This document shows positions 60,361-64,000 of a stretch of 64,000 nucleotides of DNA, piece after piece. The stretch is taken from assembly GCF_019649055.1 (NCBI RefSeq), contig NW_026570294.1:620001-684000 (forward strand). Reading direction: 5' to 3'. The translations under genes and the position numbers were made by a program. The notes below the pieces were generated by a model. That model saw only the letters and a list, made by a program, of their open reading frames with translations, did not search any database and had not been told where the DNA came from. This DNA comes from Paramacrobiotus metropolitanus (lineage: Eukaryota > Tardigrada > Eutardigrada > Parachela > Macrobiotidae). Position 1 is the stretch's first letter. Each line of letters begins with the position of its first letter.

Positions 60361-60972
60361 ATGGCAGCTACGGTTCACCTAATCTTCTTAACCGTGTCTC
60401 TGATGAACGTCGTCCTGCAGTGTGACAATAACAATTACGACGACAACAACGACGACAACGAAGATACACCTCTCTTACACTCGCCAGAAACCGCGCTTAT
60501 GCGACAACAGTACGAAGTGATGAAGAGCGTACCTGTTGGACAGCGCTATTTATTAGCCGCCATGGGCTATAATTTTCGAGGCACCGTAAAGTGCTCACAT
60601 TGCAAAAAAGAGTTCTACTGGAGGCAAACGGATGCCATCATCCACCATTCAGAGCGCGAATGTCAGGACATAAAACCTTATACAATGCTGAACACTTGCC
60701 CTATTGAATGGCAAAGCACACGGCGCCGGACATTCGAAAACAGGCTACGCACCTTTATGGAAATTCCGAAGGGGTTTGACATTGATTTTCTGATACTGCA
60801 TGATTTCTACCCCACCAACCAGATCCAATGCGCCCACCCAGGCTGTACCTGGATCGGGCGGTGGGAGGAAATTGAAAGCCCGGATTATTTAAAAAAGCGG
60901 AGTCACGGTCGGAAACACTGCTACGATGTGTGGCCTTTTTTTGCTAAGTGGTGGTTTAAGAAGTATTTGTGA
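60361..60972 (+). CDS. BIR-like (inhibitor-of-apoptosis repeat) protein, two repeats
   Basis: 203 residues from ATG 60361. The first repeat is YLLAAMGYNFRGTVKCSHC with Cys78, Cys81, His95 or His96, and Cys101, the CxxC...H...C zinc pattern of BIR domains. The second begins RRRTFENRLRTF, then QIQCAHPGC and ending HGRKHCYDVW (Cys157, Cys162, His182, Cys187). BIR proteins block caspases or regulate cell death; viral ones can prevent host apoptosis, although some bind other targets. The N-terminus is hydrophobic and signal-like, followed by a long Asn/Asp stretch, which is odd for a cytosolic BIR protein. A better-context ATG at 60324 opens a 33-codon frame in another phase, so the true start may be different. 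No RING follows. TATA-like ACATATAAAA at about 60238-60247. Confidence 0.6.
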   Translation: MAATVHLIFLTVSLMNVVLQCDNNNYDDNNDDNEDTPLLHSPETALMRQQYEVMKSVPVGQRYLLAAMGYNFRGTVKCSHCKKEFYWRQTDAIIHHSERECQDIKPYTMLNTCPIEWQSTRRRTFENRLRTFMEIPKGFDIDFLILHDFYPTNQIQCAHPGCTWIGRWEEIESPDYLKKRSHGRKHCYDVWPFFAKWWFKKYL

Positions 60973-61096
60973 CTGGCTAATACTACTGATGGTTTGTGTA
61001 ATAAGACGACTTTATTAAAACGTTACTGACACAACATTGACTGACTGACCGTTGACACCTTACAAATTTAGTTTGGAATTCTAAAATTAATTATTA

Positions 61097-62191
61097 TTAG
61101 AATTCCTCGTTAGTACTAAAGGCTAGCTGTTGCTGTTCTTGGTGTTTTCCAACGTGCGCTCTCTTATATTCCGAAACCCTTCTTTCGAAGAAATTGCTTT
61201 TTCCTTCTAAGGAGATGTTTTCCATATAGGGCAGAGGGTTAGGGGTGTTGAAGAGTGGTTCCAGGCCAAGCATCTTCAGTAGGACGTCCGCGACAAAACG
61301 GACATAATTCTTCATGAGAACGGCGTTTAGACCACGTAAAGGATGAGCAAATGCGTCATCCCAAAATCGGCTTTCAATTTCTACTGCTTCTTCGACTAAG
61401 GCGTATACAGTTTCGGTGGACAGCTTGTTGTTCAACTGTCCATATAGCCAACAGGCAAATTCAACATGCTGTGATTCGTCCCTGGCAATTAGTTCATTAC
61501 TAAATGTTAATCCTGGCAAGATGCCGCGGTTTTTGAACCAGAAGACCACTGCAAAGGCACCGCAAAAAAATATCATTTCGACACACGCAAAAGCCAAAAG
61601 TCTTTCGGGAAACGTGCGCTGGCCCACTTCTCTTATGTAACGGGCTGCCCAATCAGCTTTTTCCTTTACATTATTGTCGTTAATTACAGCCTGAAGCAGC
61701 TGCAGGCGTTCTTCCGTATCTTGATAATACGTGTTTATTAGCAGAGAGTATGTCTCGCTATGAATATTCTCCATGAATATTTGAAAAGTGTAGAAAGCAC
61801 GTATTTCCGGACATTGGCATTCAATGAGAAAATTTTCAGCGAGATTTTCCATAATAATGCCGTCTGAAGCGGCAAAAAATGCTAACACGTTTCCCAGCAA
61901 GGATTTCTCGTACTCGCTCAACGTAGGCCACTGACGAACGTCATGGGCAAAATTTATTTCTTCCGGTGTCCAAAAACAAGCTACAGCTTTTTTATACATA
62001 AACCAGGCTTCGTCAATTTCAATAGGAAAAATGACAAACCGTTTCCATGAAGATTCTAATATCGGCTCGGTTTCCGTAATTATCACAGTATTACTAGCAG
62101 CAGTACAGTTAATTTTACATGGCTCCTTTGTGTTGTCAGTGACTGCTGATTGCTCATTGGAGCAGGTGGCTAAATTTGAGTTTGTCATCAT
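61097..62191 (-). CDS. Ribonucleotide reductase small subunit (class I R2)
   Basis: Complete 364-residue protein from ATG 62191. The diiron ligands are all present: Asp110 (FFAASDG), Glu141 and His144 (ENIHSETY), Glu205 (ACVEMIFF), Glu239 and His242 (RDESQH). The radical tyrosine is Tyr148. About 55 residues of non-conserved, Thr/Asn-rich sequence precede the core, which starts near KRFVIFPIEID. The tail ends STNEEF rather than the usual FTLDADF, so pairing with a host R1 large subunit is uncertain, and no large subunit is in the window. The enzyme makes deoxyribonucleotides. Its place within a Polinton-like block, with its own TATA box, suggests acquired cargo. No intron, which differs from animal host R2 genes and supports a viral or retrocopied origin. 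Confidence 0.93.
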   Translation of the reverse strand: MMTNSNLATCSNEQSAVTDNTKEPCKINCTAASNTVIITETEPILESSWKRFVIFPIEIDEAWFMYKKAVACFWTPEEINFAHDVRQWPTLSEYEKSLLGNVLAFFAASDGIIMENLAENFLIECQCPEIRAFYTFQIFMENIHSETYSLLINTYYQDTEERLQLLQAVINDNNVKEKADWAARYIREVGQRTFPERLLAFACVEMIFFCGAFAVVFWFKNRGILPGLTFSNELIARDESQHVEFACWLYGQLNNKLSTETVYALVEEAVEIESRFWDDAFAHPLRGLNAVLMKNYVRFVADVLLKMLGLEPLFNTPNPLPYMENISLEGKSNFFERRVSEYKRAHVGKHQEQQQLAFSTNEEF

Positions 62192-62236
62192 AATTATTGC
62201 TGCATCGGCTGAGCGCCGCTTTTGTCACCGAGCATA

Positions 62237-62247
62237 CATATATATAG
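62237..62247 (-). promoter_or_regulatory. TATA box for the ribonucleotide reductase gene
   Basis: On the minus strand the sequence reads GGCTATATATATG, about 46-56 bases upstream of ATG 62191. GATTGG (an inverted CCAAT) lies directly upstream at about 62248-62253. Confidence 0.65.
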
Positions 62248-62409
62248 CCAATCAAAACAACAGCAGCGCTAAGCGGCTGTTATACTGTCACGGCAGTAGC
62301 ATCCCTTGGGGATCACGGGGTCGGATGGGCCGACGCTGCTGCACTAAACTCCACCTTAATGCAGCAGCATTTCAAAGGGCGTTCCTGTTGCTGCTGCCGC
62401 CTAGGTCAG

Positions 62410-62418
62410 CATATAAAC
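62410..62418 (+). promoter_or_regulatory. TATA box for the Gln/Pro-rich gene
   Basis: CATATAAACT, about 105 bases before ATG 62524. With the minus-strand TATA at 62237 it forms a divergent promoter region of about 170 bases. Confidence 0.5.
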
Positions 62419-62523
62419 TGATGGTAAATTAAACGATCTCTTTTCTACTTGCCAGCTCACTTTTTACTCAGCCGGCGCATCCACGAGTTGTAAGTCGCAT
62501 TTATTTTACAGTGAATCACGCTA

Positions 62524-64000
62524 ATGGCGTCAGTTAACTGTTCAGATATGACCATGATGGCCAGCTCTACCCAACCATTGGCAAACAGTTTTGCATATAC
62601 TTTTGCACCGTCTTCGACGCCACCGCCGAATGTGACCTTTTTGCACCAGCAACAACAGGAGCTTCCTCATCAAGTCATGGCTCGATGTCTTGCCACTCAT
62701 GAACAGCCGGCACCGAAAGACGGTCAGATTGATAAAACGTTAAAATAATTTATTACCTAGAATGCGGAAATCAGTTTCGAAAATTTACTTTTGCATGTTT
62801 TTCTCTCTATTATACTGAGTGGACATAATTTTCAGGATTTCAGCAGCAGTCACAACCGCACTCCTCCGGCGCAGAGGCCAGTGATGATTGCCCGGCCGAT
62901 ATTCTTGCACAGCTTCTGCAGAATATTTCTCCTCCGGCACCACGCAACGACCCGCGGTCACAGAGCAACAGTTTTTCTACCAGCCTTGTCAGCAACGATC
63001 ACTCTCCCATCATGCCGTCTCCATGGAAACACCAGATTCACCTAGCGCAACGTTTTCAGAAGCAGCAGCAGCCACTCCCGCTACCGCCGTCGCAGCCGAC
63101 TTACTCCCTTCACGGGCTTACGCAGCAGCAGCAGCAGCACCATCCTCAGGCTTCTTCGACACTATTATTCAACTCTCCCACACCATTATATAATCCACCA
63201 GCTAACGCCAGCCTTCATGAGCAACAACACACCCTCTTCCCCGTCACTCAGCCATCACCTTTGATGACCACGAATTTGTCGCACCCGAAAATCACCCTTC
63301 CAGCGTCATCAGCACCATCAGCACTACTAACGGGCCAACCAGCACCACCACCAACCGTAACTCATTATCTGTTCCAAACACCGAATGGAACGTTTTTGCA
63401 GCCGGCGCATTTTTTTCTGCCCACGCAATCCTCCTCTGCCGACAATAACGTGGAAATCGGAAGTTCAGGTGGAGATGGCGGACGCGGTGGCAGTGGTAAC
63501 TGCAATGCGATCGCGTCCGCCCCCCTACACTGGGAGCGCGGCGACGATAAGCCTGCACCGCAACAACTGCCTGAGGAGGATGTCATTCTATGCGGCGGCG
63601 GCGGCAACGGCAACGGGAACGACGGTGCGACCAGTCTATCGCCACCTGCAAACGTTTCCTACGATTTGCTACCTGGGCGCAAAGATTTGGATCCCGCGGG
63701 GCTTTTCACGGATGGACATCCAGAGGAAGCTTTGCGCCGGTTCAAGCAGCTGCGTGAGCCATTTACTGACGAAAAATCCATCAGCAAAGCCACTTGGAGT
63801 ATCTACCAGAAAGCCATGTCAGTTTTTCAAGTTGTTTTGGCGCGCCAGTTTTTAAAAACCAATCCGCACTACCATGCTCGTTACAACGAGATCATTTTGG
63901 AAATATCTCGTCACATTGAGCGCCATCAAGCACGCCCACATCAATGGACTAATATGATGTCACAGCAGCAAATTGACCAGCCTGGAGGCGGAGTGACGGC
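62524..64000 (+). CDS. Gln/Pro-rich protein, incomplete at the window edge
   Basis: Exon 1 starts at ATG 62524 (MASVNCSDMTMM) and reaches a donor at 62722/62723 (G|GTCAGA); a stop follows soon after. The acceptor TTTTCAG ends at 62835, and in matching phase a frame stays open from 62836 to 64000 without a stop, about 388 codons. The protein is rich in Gln, Pro, Ser and Asn with a Gly-rich stretch (about 63588-63630). Near the end it changes to an ordered, helical, charged region (DGHPEEALRRFKQLREPF and YNEIILEISRHIERHQ). No domain recognised. Such composition fits a transcription regulator or a virion core protein. The donor is weak (GTCAGA), but the phase agreement across the intron and the length of exon 2 support it. 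Confidence 0.55.

Noticed and set aside
63292-63613. Minus-strand frames opposite the Gln/Pro-rich gene
   Set aside because: They are shadows of the long plus-strand frame that stays open to the window edge.
43310-64000. Terminal inverted repeats or a 6-bp target duplication bounding the viral-like block
   Set aside because: I compared the 41-43 kb region by eye with the right edge and found no convincing match; the right end is probably outside the window.

Overview
The window is eukaryotic nuclear DNA, most likely from an invertebrate animal. The evidence is short GT-AG introns (55-126 bases), AATAAA signals, F-box and LRR paralogues in a decaying tandem array, several transposon classes, and long simple repeats. 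A small ecdysozoan such as a tardigrade would fit, but nothing in the sequence fixes the species.

Positions 1-32.9 kb hold a tandem segmental array on the minus strand. The unit pairs a two-exon secreted leucine-rich-repeat gene (family A; five copies at 3.1-4.2, 7.1-8.6, 9.5-11.5, 15.7-16.8 and 28.2-29.3 kb) with a four-exon F-box gene (family B; full or partial copies at 0.3, 5.1-6.5, 12.3-14.5, 17.8-20.1, 24.2-26.9 and 30.4-30.6 kb). Spacers are duplicated with the genes. Only the A copy at 15.7-16.8 kb reads intact; most others carry stops, frameshifts, deletions or transposon insertions. Intruders are a TTAA-flanked foldback-type element with 67-bp tandem repeats (1.66-2.94 kb), a 415-bp MITE (7.95-8.36 kb), an 806-bp hAT-like non-autonomous element (9.54-10.35 kb) and a 5'-truncated non-LTR retrotransposon (20.9-22.6 kb). 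A 2-kb minisatellite closes the array (30.8-32.85 kb).

Positions 33-41 kb hold exon-like pieces of a KDZ/CxC-type transposase gene (minus strand), then a spliced plus-strand gene I do not recognise whose intron contains an uninterrupted 415-bp ATT repeat.

Positions 43.3-64 kb are the most unusual part. First come two intron-containing plus-strand genes: an SGNH-hydrolase-like protein, and a very large JmjC plus OTU-protease gene whose introns are all phase 0. Then follows a compact, bidirectional, TATA-rich block resembling a Maverick/Polinton (adintovirus-like) element: a protein-primed family B DNA polymerase (broken by frameshifts, with one clear spliceosomal intron), a packaging ATPase of the FtsK/HerA A32 type, a class I ribonucleotide reductase small subunit, a two-repeat BIR-like protein, a PC4-like DNA-binding protein, a UBA-like/zinc protein, a small membrane protein, and a Gln/Pro-rich protein that runs off the window. 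Integrase, capsid genes and terminal repeats are not seen, so the right end probably lies beyond the window. Whether the SGNH and JmjC-OTU genes belong to the element or are its host neighbours is open.

If the block is one element, polymerase and ATPase would copy and package DNA, the reductase subunit would support dNTP supply, and BIR, OTU and JmjC proteins would be candidates for acting on host cell death, ubiquitin and chromatin. That reading is inference.
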